DNA of 64,000 nucleotides, from NCBI GenBank assembly GCA_964619125.1, contig CAZUCA010000002.1:1-64000 (forward strand). Reading direction: 5' to 3'. The DNA is from Owenweeksia sp964619125. Lineage in GTDB: Bacteria > Bacteroidota > Bacteroidia > Flavobacteriales > Schleiferiaceae. Below the pieces are notes generated by a model that saw only the letters and a list, made by a program, of their open reading frames with translations, had not been told where the DNA came from and did not search any database. Shown piece by piece: positions 1 to 8,034 of the stretch (within the stretch, counting starts at the first letter, position 1; each line of letters opens with the position of its first letter). Made by a program: the position numbers and the translations under genes.

Positions 1-94
1 TATCATCATAGTCTTTTTTATTACAGGCTACGAGCAATAAGGATAGAAGGCCTAAGCTAAGGGTAATCGTTGACAGGGCTGACGTTTTTTTCAT
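1..94 (-). CDS. N-terminal fragment of a lipoprotein (cut by window edge)
   Basis: Reading the minus strand from the ATG at 94 gives 31 open codons that run off the left edge. The fragment starts Met-Lys-Lys-Thr, continues with a hydrophobic stretch and ends in a lipobox Leu-Val-Ala-Cys at residues 21-24, followed by Asn-Lys-Lys-Asp. This is a typical lipoprotein signal peptide, so the mature protein should be lipidated on Cys24. Nothing of the mature domain is visible, so no function can be given. It diverges from the patatin gene, with an 83-base gap between them that could hold both promoters. Confidence 0.75.
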   Translation of the reverse strand, partial: MKKTSALSTITLSLGLLSLLLVACNKKDYDD

Positions 95-177
95 AGGTGG
101 TCCAGAGGTTCAGTTCACAATTTGAAATAAAGCTTTTTGATTGGGAAGTAGGCAAGATAGTCTTCTGAGCAAGTAAA

Positions 178-2409
178 TTGTATTTACATTGCGGAAAAGT
201 ACTAATCCGCTTGAACCGCCAATTCATTCTCGCTGTCTTCCTGATCCTGCCTTATTTCACCCCACTTAGCGGGCAGGATGGCTCTGCATCGCCCAATGCC
301 AGCAACCCCAAAGTAGGGCTGGTGCTGAGTGGTGGTGGGGCCAAGGCCCTGGCCCAGGTAGGAGCGCTCAAAGTAATCGATTCCCTGGGCATTAAAATTG
401 ACTATGTCAGCGGCACCAGCATGGGGGCCATCGTAGGGGCCATGTATGCCCTTGGTTACCCGGTAGCGGAAATTGAACGTCAGCTAAAGGAGGTAGACTG
501 GGAGGCCCTGCTCTCCAATGAGATTCCACGCCGGCACCTCAGTTATTTTGACCGCAAGGATGAAGACCGCTACCTGCTGGCTTTTCCAATCCTTGATGGC
601 CGGATTACCCTGCCTACCGGCTTCAACTATTCGCATTACATCCTCAAGCAACTGAGTTACCTCACCCAGCGCGCTAACCGTTACGACGATTTCAGCCAAT
701 ACCCCATCCCTTTCACCTGCGCCGTTACCAATCTGGTAAAAGGCGAAGTGGTTTATCTCGAATCCGGCGAGCTTTCAGATGCACTGCGGGCCAGTTCGGC
801 TTTTCCATCCCTTTTCACCCCTTATGAAATTGAAGGGCAGCTATATGCCGACGGCGGCATTCTGGACAATTACCCGGTGCAGCCCCTACTCGACAAAGGG
901 GTAGACATCATCATTGGCGTGGATGTACAGGATGTGCTTTATGATAAGGAGGAACTTAACTCAGTGGTACGAATCCTGGAACAGACCTCCAGCTTTAAGC
1001 GGGTGGAAGAATACCAGCGTCAGCTGCGCAACACCGATATACTGATAAAGCCTGAGATCACCGGTGCCGGCATCACCAGCTTTGAGCGCTTTGCTGAGAT
1101 TGTGGACAGCGGAAAGGTGGCAGCCCAGAAGATGCTACCTCAATTACAGGCCATCCTCAATATCGATACCGCCCGGGCCCGGCCAAGAGACAGTGCCACT
1201 ACCGCTCCGCTGCGGCAATTCGGGATCAACAAAATAGTGGTATCGGGCCATGAAAATTACACCGCTAAATTCATTACCGGCAAGCTTAATATAAAGGAGG
1301 GGGCAGTCACCACTATCACCAAACTGGAGCGGGGCCTGGACCAGCTCTACGGTTCCCGCCTTTTTGAAAAGGTCGATTACCAGCTCATCCCTGAGGATTC
1401 AGCCTTCAATCTGCATTTGGAAGTACGTGAGGTACGGTCGCTGTCGCAGTTTCAGGTGGGAATTCACTACGACGACGACTTCAAAACCGCTCTGCTGCTC
1501 AACTTCACCAAGCGCAACCTGCTCTTTAAAAACTCCCGCCTCAGCTTTGACGTGGCGGTGGGCGATAACCCCCGGGCCCGCCTGCATTACTTTGTTGATC
1601 ACGGTGTCATTCCCACCCTGGGCGTTAACGTGCGCGCCAACCGATTTGAAACCACCCTTTACGAAAACCGGCGCCGCCTTACCAATCTCAACTACTTCGA
1701 CTTCAGCACGGACTTCTTTATCCAGTCTACCTTTTACGATGCCCTGGCCATTGGCGCCGGGATACAGTTTGAGGGGGTGGACCTGAAGCAGCAAATAGAA
1801 GTGACCGATTACATCGACAGCTATAACAATTACTTTAATTACTATTTCTTTCTCGATTTCGACTCCTTTAATGATCTGAATTATCCCCGCTCAGGTTCGC
1901 AGGTTTCGGCCAACTTCAGGATAATTAACCAGCAAAAAGACATCACCGACTTACTGGAGCCCACCTCAGTTTTCGATGCCAAGCTGAGCCAGGCGGCGCG
2001 GCTGGGAAAAGACTTTTCATTAGTGGCTACCGCCCGTGGCGCCCTAACCATTGGTCCCGATCCCGACTACCCCTACCAGGTGTTTTTAGGCAGCATGGGC
2101 AAAAACTATATCAACTACATCTACCCTTTCGTAGGCTATCGTTTTATGGAGCTTTCAGGACGCAATGCCTTAATGCTGCGCGGAGACCTCTACTATGAGT
2201 TCTTTAAAAACCATTACCTGATTGGTCGTTACAACCTCGGCCGCCTCGAACCAGCCCTCGACCAGTTACTGGATAGTGAAACCCTCTTTGACGGCTACAG
2301 CCTGGGCTACAGTTTTAACAGCCCCATTGGCCCCCTTGAGCTCCATGTAATGAGCAGCACCAACCACAGCGATTGGTACACTTACCTGGCGCTGGGATTC
2401 TGGTTTTAA
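178..2409 (+). CDS. Patatin-like phospholipase fused to POTRA and Omp85-type barrel
   Basis: The gene encodes an exported lipolytic enzyme predicted to sit in the outer membrane. After a signal peptide, a patatin domain (about residues 45-330) has the glycine-rich oxyanion loop (SGGGAK), the nucleophile elbow GTSMG with Ser81, and the dyad DGG with Asp225. A POTRA-like segment follows (about 345-415). The C-terminal 320 residues alternate aromatic and polar residues and end in Phe, as in Omp85/FadL barrels. This order matches PlpD-like type Vd autotransporters. No ATG is available: TTG at 178 is used here, but TTG at 211 would give a tighter signal peptide (NRQFILAVFLILPYF). Substrate and role are unknown. 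It lies just upstream of the injection-system operon but is separated by 179 bases, and there is no sign that it belongs to it. Confidence 0.88.
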   Translation: MYLHCGKVLIRLNRQFILAVFLILPYFTPLSGQDGSASPNASNPKVGLVLSGGGAKALAQVGALKVIDSLGIKIDYVSGTSMGAIVGAMYALGYPVAEIERQLKEVDWEALLSNEIPRRHLSYFDRKDEDRYLLAFPILDGRITLPTGFNYSHYILKQLSYLTQRANRYDDFSQYPIPFTCAVTNLVKGEVVYLESGELSDALRASSAFPSLFTPYEIEGQLYADGGILDNYPVQPLLDKGVDIIIGVDVQDVLYDKEELNSVVRILEQTSSFKRVEEYQRQLRNTDILIKPEITGAGITSFERFAEIVDSGKVAAQKMLPQLQAILNIDTARARPRDSATTAPLRQFGINKIVVSGHENYTAKFITGKLNIKEGAVTTITKLERGLDQLYGSRLFEKVDYQLIPEDSAFNLHLEVREVRSLSQFQVGIHYDDDFKTALLLNFTKRNLLFKNSRLSFDVAVGDNPRARLHYFVDHGVIPTLGVNVRANRFETTLYENRRRLTNLNYFDFSTDFFIQSTFYDALAIGAGIQFEGVDLKQQIEVTDYIDSYNNYFNYYFFLDFDSFNDLNYPRSGSQVSANFRIINQQKDITDLLEPTSVFDAKLSQAARLGKDFSLVATARGALTIGPDPDYPYQVFLGSMGKNYINYIYPFVGYRFMELSGRNALMLRGDLYYEFFKNHYLIGRYNLGRLEPALDQLLDSETLFDGYSLGYSFNSPIGPLELHVMSSTNHSDWYTYLALGFWF

Positions 2410-2535
2410 CAACAGGGTCTCAAAAGGAGCTTGTGCACTTTCTTTTCTGCAGGATTTTCCCTACATCATTCATCCCTAGTGTGTTAAATGCCGATTTTTT
2501 ACTGGGTTTTTCCCGGCCGGCACGAGAAAGATTGC

Positions 2536-2543
2536 TATTTTTA
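2536..2543 (+). promoter_or_regulatory. Possible -7 element for the eCIS operon
   Basis: TATTTTTA matches the Bacteroidota -7 consensus TAnnTTTG at all but the last fixed base and lies 46 bases before the GTG of the first eCIS gene. A clear TTG -33 element at the right distance is not seen. The rest of the gap 2410-2588 holds a CCGGCCGG palindrome (2513-2520) and nothing else recognisable. This is only the best candidate in the gap. Confidence 0.3.
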
Positions 2544-2588
2544 AGTTCCTCAACCTCATTAGTTCCGGCAACGCCAAACCGTTAATCT

Positions 2589-3164
2589 GTGATCGACGCC
2601 ACACTAGCTTTTATCAGGAGTGAGATAAACGACTATATCAATCTCAAAACTGCCAACAACAATACTTTGGAGTTGAGTCACCTCGTGGGGGAAAATGGCG
2701 AGTTTCAGGTCAATAATCTTGGTATGAGCCTGGTCAATATCGAAGAGGATCGCACCAGTCAGCCCCTGCCCAGTTTTAAGGAAAATGCCGCCGGAGGCTT
2801 TGATAAAATCCTACCCGAAATAAAGGTTAATCTCTACGTTCTCTTTGCGGCCAACTGGCCCAATAGCGGCAATTACTCCGAAGCCCTCAAGCATATCAGC
2901 TTTATCCTTACCTACTTTCAGCCGCGCAATATTTTCACGACGGCCCACTATCCCTCTCTGCCCCCCGGGGTGGAGAAGCTCACCGCCGAGTTGGTTTCGC
3001 TGACTTTTGAACAGCAGAACCACCTTTGGGGCACCCTCGGTGCCAAGTATCTTCCCTCGGTTTTATACCGGTTCAGGGTGCTGTACCTCGAAGACCTGAT
3101 TGCTCCGCTCAGCGGTGAAAAAGTACGGGTGTTCAAGCGCGACTATGGCGACCTGAACAGCTAG
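2589..3164 (+). CDS. DUF4255 protein, eCIS tail terminator/cap (Afp16/Pvc16-like)
   Basis: The 191-residue product fits the DUF4255 (Pvc16 N-terminal) family. It begins with a helix (IDATLAFIRSEINDYIN), has a central strand PEIKVNLYVLFAANW typical of the family, and ends in VLYRFRVLYLEDL. In AFP and PVC particles this protein caps the distal end of the sheath-tube and stops polymerisation. The start is GTG at 2589; no ATG fits the family start. It is the first gene of the eCIS run, two bases ahead of the next gene, which fits co-translation. Confidence 0.88.
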   Translation: MIDATLAFIRSEINDYINLKTANNNTLELSHLVGENGEFQVNNLGMSLVNIEEDRTSQPLPSFKENAAGGFDKILPEIKVNLYVLFAANWPNSGNYSEALKHISFILTYFQPRNIFTTAHYPSLPPGVEKLTAELVSLTFEQQNHLWGTLGAKYLPSVLYRFRVLYLEDLIAPLSGEKVRVFKRDYGDLNS

Positions 3165-3166
3165 GG

Positions 3167-4198
3167 ATGCCTGAATACCATTATATATCATTACTTCGCC
3201 TCAAACTTACCCACGAGTTTTATGGCCTTAGTAGCTTTGAGGGCCTTCAGGTAATAGCTCCTTTCGCCACGCGTCAGAAAATGCAGGACCTGGGCCTGTT
3301 ATACCGCCCAACGGATAATGGTTGTCACATTATTGCCGAGGCCATTAACAAGGCTGGCACCCTGGAAGCTGCCCGTCCTATTGAGGAGGAGCAACGGCTG
3401 CAACTTTTCCTGGCCATCACAAACCCCGCTTTTCTGAGTATTACCGAGGGTGACCCCGTCCAGGCCGGGCGGCAAATTTTTTACTTCAACAGTAGCGCTG
3501 CCACCAGCACCGGCGCCGGTGAAGAAATACTTAACGGCCCCCTGCTTGGTGCGGTAGGACTTAAGAGCCGTAACTTCAGTTATGTCCGTAAAGATTCCAA
3601 CGCGGTACGAATACAAATCACCAATCCTTTAGGCGATTCCAGCACGCAGCTGTTCAAATTTAATAACGGCAGCCTCAGCATTAATTTCAACAGCGGCCTG
3701 CCCGGTCTTTATCAATTGCAGGAGCTCGACAACGGCAATAACCCTCTTGGCAGTGCCGAAGAAATCTATTTTCATCCCGAAGCCACAAGTGCCAACGCCC
3801 TGATCGCCTTTGAAGTGGTGCTAAACCCGCCGGTAGATCTCACCACCCCGACTAATTACCTCTTCAATTTTGAGGCCCGGGAAGTGCTGTGGCGCTACCA
3901 GATCTTTAAACACGCTTTACCCAATTCACTGGGCACTGACCCCTATACCGGCCTTGCGGTGCTACACACTCCGCAGGGCAGTGACCCTCTTATTCCTTTT
4001 GCGGCTGCCAGCGGCAGCAACCCGGTTACCATTCAGTCAACCGGGCCGGTAAAATTGAGAGAGCAAGCCTATCGCCAGGTAAATCTTGAAAACAGCGGTG
4101 ATACGGTTTTGGAAAATTTATCTAACCCGGATGCCCGGCACCTTAAGGAGGATAGCGGCCAGTGGGTTTCGGATATCAAACTGAATCTGTACATCTAA
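3167..4198 (+). CDS. eCIS-associated protein of unknown function (possible cap/adaptor)
   Basis: I do not recognise a named domain in this 343-residue protein. It has no signal peptide or membrane segment and is rich in Asn, Ser and Thr with a beta-type pattern. The last residues (SDIKLNLYI) resemble the strand PEIKVNLYV of the preceding DUF4255 protein, which may mean a shared fold element or partner surface. It sits between terminator and sheath genes, two bases after the former and 20 before the latter, so it is very likely part of the particle. By position it could be a second cap or cap-adaptor protein, as described for some Bacteroidota eCIS. That role is inference only. Confidence 0.6.
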   Translation: MPEYHYISLLRLKLTHEFYGLSSFEGLQVIAPFATRQKMQDLGLLYRPTDNGCHIIAEAINKAGTLEAARPIEEEQRLQLFLAITNPAFLSITEGDPVQAGRQIFYFNSSAATSTGAGEEILNGPLLGAVGLKSRNFSYVRKDSNAVRIQITNPLGDSSTQLFKFNNGSLSINFNSGLPGLYQLQELDNGNNPLGSAEEIYFHPEATSANALIAFEVVLNPPVDLTTPTNYLFNFEAREVLWRYQIFKHALPNSLGTDPYTGLAVLHTPQGSDPLIPFAAASGSNPVTIQSTGPVKLREQAYRQVNLENSGDTVLENLSNPDARHLKEDSGQWVSDIKLNLYI

Positions 4199-4218
4199 AA
4201 CCATTAATAACCAAGCCA

Positions 4219-6189
4219 ATGGCGACTTACAAAACTCCCGATGTTTATATCAAGGAGATAAGCATCTTTCCCCCCTCGGTGGCCGAAGTGGAAACCGCCG
4301 TTCCCTGCTTTATCGGCTATACCGAAATGGCACAGGAACTCACCCCCGGCGACCTCTTTATGAGCGGCAAAAAGATCCGCTCCATTGCCGAATACCAGCA
4401 ATACTTTGGGGGCCCACCCCCTACCGAAAACGTAATGGTAACCCTCGATGCCAACAATAGCCCGGCAGCGGTGAGCATGAACAACACCTACTACCTATAC
4501 GACAGCCTGCGCCTGTTCTTCAACAATGGCGGCGGTAAGTGCTATATTATTTCCATTGGCGATTACAACACCAGCCCCAGCATCGGCAGCACCTCACCCA
4601 AGGTGGGCATTAAAGGGGGATTGGCGGTTTTGAAAAAACTGGACGAACCCACCATGATCCTTTGCCCTGATGCTACCCTTACCGGCAGCGATCTTTACAC
4701 CTTTGCCCAGGATGCCCTCAGGCAGTGCGGCGACCTGATGGACCGGGTGGCGATACTCGACACTGCCAACAGCGGCGATCTCGATGACGATGTGGATGAT
4801 TTCCGCTCGGGCATAGGTATCAACAACCTCAAGTATGGCGCCGCCTACATCCCCTGGCTCAAAGCCCGTTTTCCCAAGAATGCCCGCCTGCGCGAAATTT
4901 CCCTGCAACGCGCCTCCGGCACGCCGGTGGCCCTGGAAAGCCTCACCAACGACCCGGATATTCAGGCTCAGATCGTGCTGTTACGGGATACGGTAATTGC
5001 GGAAGCGCAGAACTATAACGCCGGCGTGGTAGTGGCCAACCTGAGTGGCGCCGACAGCCATAGCGATCGGCATCAGGAACTGGTGGATGACTACAATAAC
5101 AATATCAGCAGCAGCTCCACCATTGCCCAGGTGCGCACCAATCTGCGTCCGATTTACCAGCACATCGAGGCACTGGCCAATTCCATTGATGCTTTCCGCG
5201 ACAGCATTGCTGATGATGGCGACTGGAAGCTGCGCAGCGACGCCGACAATTTCATCACCAATTCGGGTATAGAAAGTGACCTGCTGACCCTGATTTACCA
5301 TGCCAGCGCCATGGAAACCTCCGGCAACAGCCTTCTTAGCGACCCGGCCGCCCTGGCTACCAACTTCGGTATCACCACAGTACCCGCCGATCAAACCACC
5401 GTAGACGGGCAATACTCGGCCCTGCCTGGAAATTTCGAAATGGGCCGCCTGGCGCTACAAACGGCACAAGGCATTTTTATCGGTGTGCTGGGCGCCATGA
5501 ATGACATCCTCGCTGCCGCCACTGCCTATGAAAAGGAAATGGAAAACGCCCTGAAGGAATCATTTGGCAGCTATAAAAGTATTCTGCAGAAAATCGATGA
5601 GACCCTGAGCATCATTCCCCCCAGCGGGGCAATGGCCGGGGTATACTCATTTGTTGACAGTAAGCGGGGTGTGCACAAGGCACCTGCCAATGTGAGCATC
5701 AACGGCGTACAGGGTCTCACCCAAAACATCGACTTTGAGCTGCAACAAGATCTGAACGTGGACGTGAACGCCGGCAAGAGCATCAACGCCATCCGGGAGT
5801 TTGCCGGTAAAGGCATCCTGGTTTGGGGCGCCCGCACTTTGGCGGGTAACGACAACGAATGGCGCTACGTGCCGGTACGCCGCTTCTTTAATATGGTGGA
5901 GGAGTCGGTGAAGAAATCCACCTACTGGGCGGTGTTTGAGCCCAACGATGCCAACCTGTGGGTACGGGTAAAGGCGATGATCGAAAACTACCTCATTGAC
6001 AAATGGAAGGACGGCGCCCTGGCCGGCGCCACCCCCGAAGATGCCTTTTTTGTAAAGTGTGGTCTGGGTCTCACTATGACGCCGCAGGACATCCTGGAAG
6101 GCAGGCTGAATGTGGAAATTGGCATGGCGGTAGTTCGCCCGGCTGAGTTCATCATCCTCAAGTTCTCACACAAAATGCAGGAATCCTAA
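4219..6189 (+). CDS. Contractile tail sheath protein
   Basis: The N-terminus (TPDVYIKEISIFPPSVAEVETAV) is the signature start of phage and eCIS sheath proteins. The C-terminal sheath domain begins near residue 468 and contains the conserved sequence RGVHKAPANVSINGV, the WGARTL strand, the RRFFNMVEESVKKST helix and the C-terminal arm. The protein contracts around the tube to drive it into the target. At 656 residues it is much longer than the 350-450-residue AFP/PVC sheaths, mainly through a mostly helical insertion at about residues 230-465, probably on the outside of the particle. ATG at 4219 is chosen over an upstream GTG (4162), which would overlap the preceding gene and lies before the family start. 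It is the only sheath gene here; AFP and PVC carry three. Confidence 0.93.
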   Translation: MATYKTPDVYIKEISIFPPSVAEVETAVPCFIGYTEMAQELTPGDLFMSGKKIRSIAEYQQYFGGPPPTENVMVTLDANNSPAAVSMNNTYYLYDSLRLFFNNGGGKCYIISIGDYNTSPSIGSTSPKVGIKGGLAVLKKLDEPTMILCPDATLTGSDLYTFAQDALRQCGDLMDRVAILDTANSGDLDDDVDDFRSGIGINNLKYGAAYIPWLKARFPKNARLREISLQRASGTPVALESLTNDPDIQAQIVLLRDTVIAEAQNYNAGVVVANLSGADSHSDRHQELVDDYNNNISSSSTIAQVRTNLRPIYQHIEALANSIDAFRDSIADDGDWKLRSDADNFITNSGIESDLLTLIYHASAMETSGNSLLSDPAALATNFGITTVPADQTTVDGQYSALPGNFEMGRLALQTAQGIFIGVLGAMNDILAAATAYEKEMENALKESFGSYKSILQKIDETLSIIPPSGAMAGVYSFVDSKRGVHKAPANVSINGVQGLTQNIDFELQQDLNVDVNAGKSINAIREFAGKGILVWGARTLAGNDNEWRYVPVRRFFNMVEESVKKSTYWAVFEPNDANLWVRVKAMIENYLIDKWKDGALAGATPEDAFFVKCGLGLTMTPQDILEGRLNVEIGMAVVRPAEFIILKFSHKMQES

Positions 6190-6216
6190 CAGAGGTGAGT
6201 AAGGCGTACCCCGTTT

Positions 6217-6249
6217 TTGAGACACGCTCAAATAGAATCACGGTCTCAA
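6217..6249 (+). other. Inverted repeat between sheath and tube genes
   Basis: TTGAGAC (6217-6223) and GTCTCAA (6243-6249) are perfect complements around a 19-base loop in the 98-base gap between the sheath and tube genes. An RNA hairpin here could stabilise or attenuate transcript and so set the sheath:tube ratio. It is short and lacks a T-run, so it is not a clear terminator. Confidence 0.35.
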
Positions 6250-6264
6250 TACTCCCTAGCAAAT

Positions 6265-6285
6265 ACTAACCACTAAATACTAAGA
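6265..6285 (+). repeat. Heptanucleotide array (3 units) in the tube-gene leader
   Basis: Three consecutive 7-base units, ACTAACC, ACTAAAT and ACTAAGA, end two bases before the ATG of the tube gene. The 18 bases 6266-6283 are identical to 10343-10360, which stand at exactly the same distance from the PAAR start codon. See the arrays at 9866-9900 and 10271-10362. Confidence 0.6.
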
Positions 6286-6287
6286 CA

Positions 6288-6719
6288 ATGGCAGACTATC
6301 CTTTACCCATATTTCACTTCCAGGTTGAGTGGGGCGGCAGCCGCCTCGGCTTTTCGGAAGTGTCGGGCCTTAGCATCGAGCAGGCACCCATCGAATACCG
6401 CGATGGACTGAGCCCTGAATTTACCAAAATCAAGATGCCTGGTATGCGCACCTATGGCAATATCACCCTCAAGCGAGGCATCATCCCCAGCGACAATGAG
6501 TTCTTCGATTGGCTCAATACCACCAAGATGAATACGGTAGAGCGCCGCGATCTTATCATCAGCCTGCTGGATGAAGAGCACACGCCGGTGATGGTGTGGA
6601 AAATCAAGAATGCCTGGCCGTCAAAAATTGATTCGCCCTCCCTGCAGGCTAGCGGTAACGAAGTGGCAATAGAGTCGATTGAAATTGCGCATGAAGGCGT
6701 AGTGATTGAAAACGGCTAG
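6288..6719 (+). CDS. Inner tube protein (gp19/Hcp-like, Afp1/Pvc1-type)
   Basis: This 143-residue protein follows the T4 gp19 tail-tube family: start YPLPIFHFQVEW, the FSEVSGL motif at about residues 24-30, then KMPGM, NITLKRG and a C-terminal strand IESIEIAHEG. It should form the hexameric rings of the inner tube that carries cargo and ends in the spike. The ATG at 6288 is preceded by a leader shared with the sheath and PAAR genes. Six bases separate it from the second tube gene. Confidence 0.93.
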   Translation: MADYPLPIFHFQVEWGGSRLGFSEVSGLSIEQAPIEYRDGLSPEFTKIKMPGMRTYGNITLKRGIIPSDNEFFDWLNTTKMNTVERRDLIISLLDEEHTPVMVWKIKNAWPSKIDSPSLQASGNEVAIESIEIAHEGVVIENG

Positions 6720-6724
6720 CGACC

Positions 6725-7171
6725 ATGGGGATCTTTTATCCGGCAACAGGCTTTCACTTTGCCGTGCTCTTTGAGCTTTTCCCCCAAACCGATAAGGACA
6801 TGCGCTTCCAGGAGGTGCAAGGCCTTACGCAACAGGTGGAGGTGGAAGAGCTTATTGAAGGCGGCGAAAACCGCTTTACTCACCAGCTTCCGGTACGTAC
6901 CAAGTACCAAAGCCTGGTGTTGAAGCGCGGGATGTTTATTGGCAGTGGCCTGCTGGCCTGGGCGCAAATGGCGATCGAAAACCAGCAGTACAGCCCGGTA
7001 AATGCCACTATCAGCCTGCTCAATGAATTTCACCTGCCCATTGCCGCCTGGTACGTCACCAAGGCCTACCCGGTAAAATGGTCCTATTCCAACTTCAATG
7101 CCCAGGCCAATTCACTGGTCATTGAATCTATCGAACTGAAATTTCAATACTACCGTGTACTAGCAATTTGA
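6725..7171 (+). CDS. Second tube protein (gp19 family, Afp5/Pvc5-type tube initiator)
   Basis: A 148-residue paralogue of the preceding tube protein, with the same beta order: FHFAVLFEL, QEVQGLTQQVEVEE, SLVLKRGMF and IESIELKFQYY at the C-terminus. In AFP and PVC the second tube protein forms the first ring on the spike hub and starts tube assembly. Its position just before the DUF5908, LysM and spike genes supports this. The start codon is ATG at 6725. The stop is three bases ahead of the next small gene. Confidence 0.87.
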   Translation: MGIFYPATGFHFAVLFELFPQTDKDMRFQEVQGLTQQVEVEELIEGGENRFTHQLPVRTKYQSLVLKRGMFIGSGLLAWAQMAIENQQYSPVNATISLLNEFHLPIAAWYVTKAYPVKWSYSNFNAQANSLVIESIELKFQYYRVLAI

Positions 7172-7174
7172 ATT

Positions 7175-7333
7175 ATGCCCATAGAAATAAGAGAACTGGT
7201 CATTAAAGCCCAGGTGAAAGACAGCAGCGAAGCGAAAATGCCGCTAAACGGAAACGGAATAGACAAGGAAACCATCATTCGCGACTGTGTGGACCAGGTG
7301 CTGGAAATACTGGCTAAGAAAGGAGAGAGATGA
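7175..7333 (+). CDS. DUF5908 small protein (Afp6/Pvc6-like)
   Basis: This is a 52-residue gene. The N-terminus MPIEIRELVIKAQV is the hallmark of DUF5908 and a C-terminal amphipathic helix (RDCVDQVLEILAKK) follows. Members occur in almost every eCIS operon between tube and LysM genes; their structural role is not clear to me. The ATG at 7175 follows the tube stop by three bases, and the stop overlaps the next ATG (ATGA), so translation is probably coupled. Gene length, family match and position agree. Confidence 0.88.
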   Translation: MPIEIRELVIKAQVKDSSEAKMPLNGNGIDKETIIRDCVDQVLEILAKKGER

Positions 7334-8034
7334 TTTTTGGCTTACAACATCAGGCCGTTACCAAACTGCGCATCCAGGGCATGCGGGAGGTGTCGCAGGG
7401 TGAAAACACCGTGCTGCAGCCCGATGGGGCTCCCTTTGAGGTGCAGTACAACCCGCAAGCCTACGCCCGCAAGTACGAGATTGAGTGGGAAAGCAACGAG
7501 GCCGATGGCAACACTGATGGCAACCAGCGCTTCAAGCGCATTAAGCCCAGCGACCTCAATCTCAATTTCACTATCGATGGTACCGGGGCTTCCGGCCCGG
7601 CCTGGGATGTGGAGCAACAGGTAAACAACCTTCTCGATGTGGCTTACAACTACCAGGGTAATGAGCACCAGCCGCGCATCCTCAAAGTAACCTGGGGCAC
7701 CCTCGACTATACCGGGGTGTTGCAGGTTTTGAATATAAATTACCCCCTCTTTTCAGCTGATGGCAATCCCCTGCGGGCCAAACTAACGCTAACGCTCAAA
7801 AGCCATAAGCCACCTGAGCAGCAGGTGGCCGAAAATAACCCTGCTTCACCAGACCTCACCCACCTTCGCATTGTGGAAGACGGCGACACCCTGCCCCTGA
7901 TGACCTACGACATTTACGGTGACAGTCGCTACTATTTGCAGGTAGCCGCCTTTAATGGCCTGTCCGCCTTCCGCTCCCTTACCACCGGCACCCGCGTGCT
8001 TTTCCCACCCCTTAAAGAACTGAGCAATGCCTGA
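7330..8034 (+). CDS. CIS tube/LysM baseplate protein (Afp7/Pvc7-like)
   Basis: The 234-residue product has an N-terminal CIS-tube domain with the motif PFEVQYNPQAYARKYEIEW (about residues 37-55) and strand LKVTWGTLDYTGVL. A C-terminal LysM-like segment (about 180-230) has LRIVEDGDTLPLMTYDIYGD and a final FPPL. The family corresponds to T4 gp53/gp54-like adaptors joining spike hub and tube. It overlaps the DUF5908 stop by four bases and the spike gene by eight, so the three are probably translated together. Confidence 0.88.
   Translation: MIFGLQHQAVTKLRIQGMREVSQGENTVLQPDGAPFEVQYNPQAYARKYEIEWESNEADGNTDGNQRFKRIKPSDLNLNFTIDGTGASGPAWDVEQQVNNLLDVAYNYQGNEHQPRILKVTWGTLDYTGVLQVLNINYPLFSADGNPLRAKLTLTLKSHKPPEQQVAENNPASPDLTHLRIVEDGDTLPLMTYDIYGDSRYYLQVAAFNGLSAFRSLTTGTRVLFPPLKELSNA

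Noticed and set aside
2513..2520. CCGGCCGG palindrome upstream of the eCIS operon as an operator
   Set aside because: Eight bases only, no second copy in the window gaps, and no known regulator site of this form in Bacteroidota that I can name.
4162..4218. Upstream GTG start for the sheath gene
   Set aside because: It would overlap the preceding gene by 37 bases and add residues with no match to the conserved sheath N-terminus, which begins at ATG 4219.
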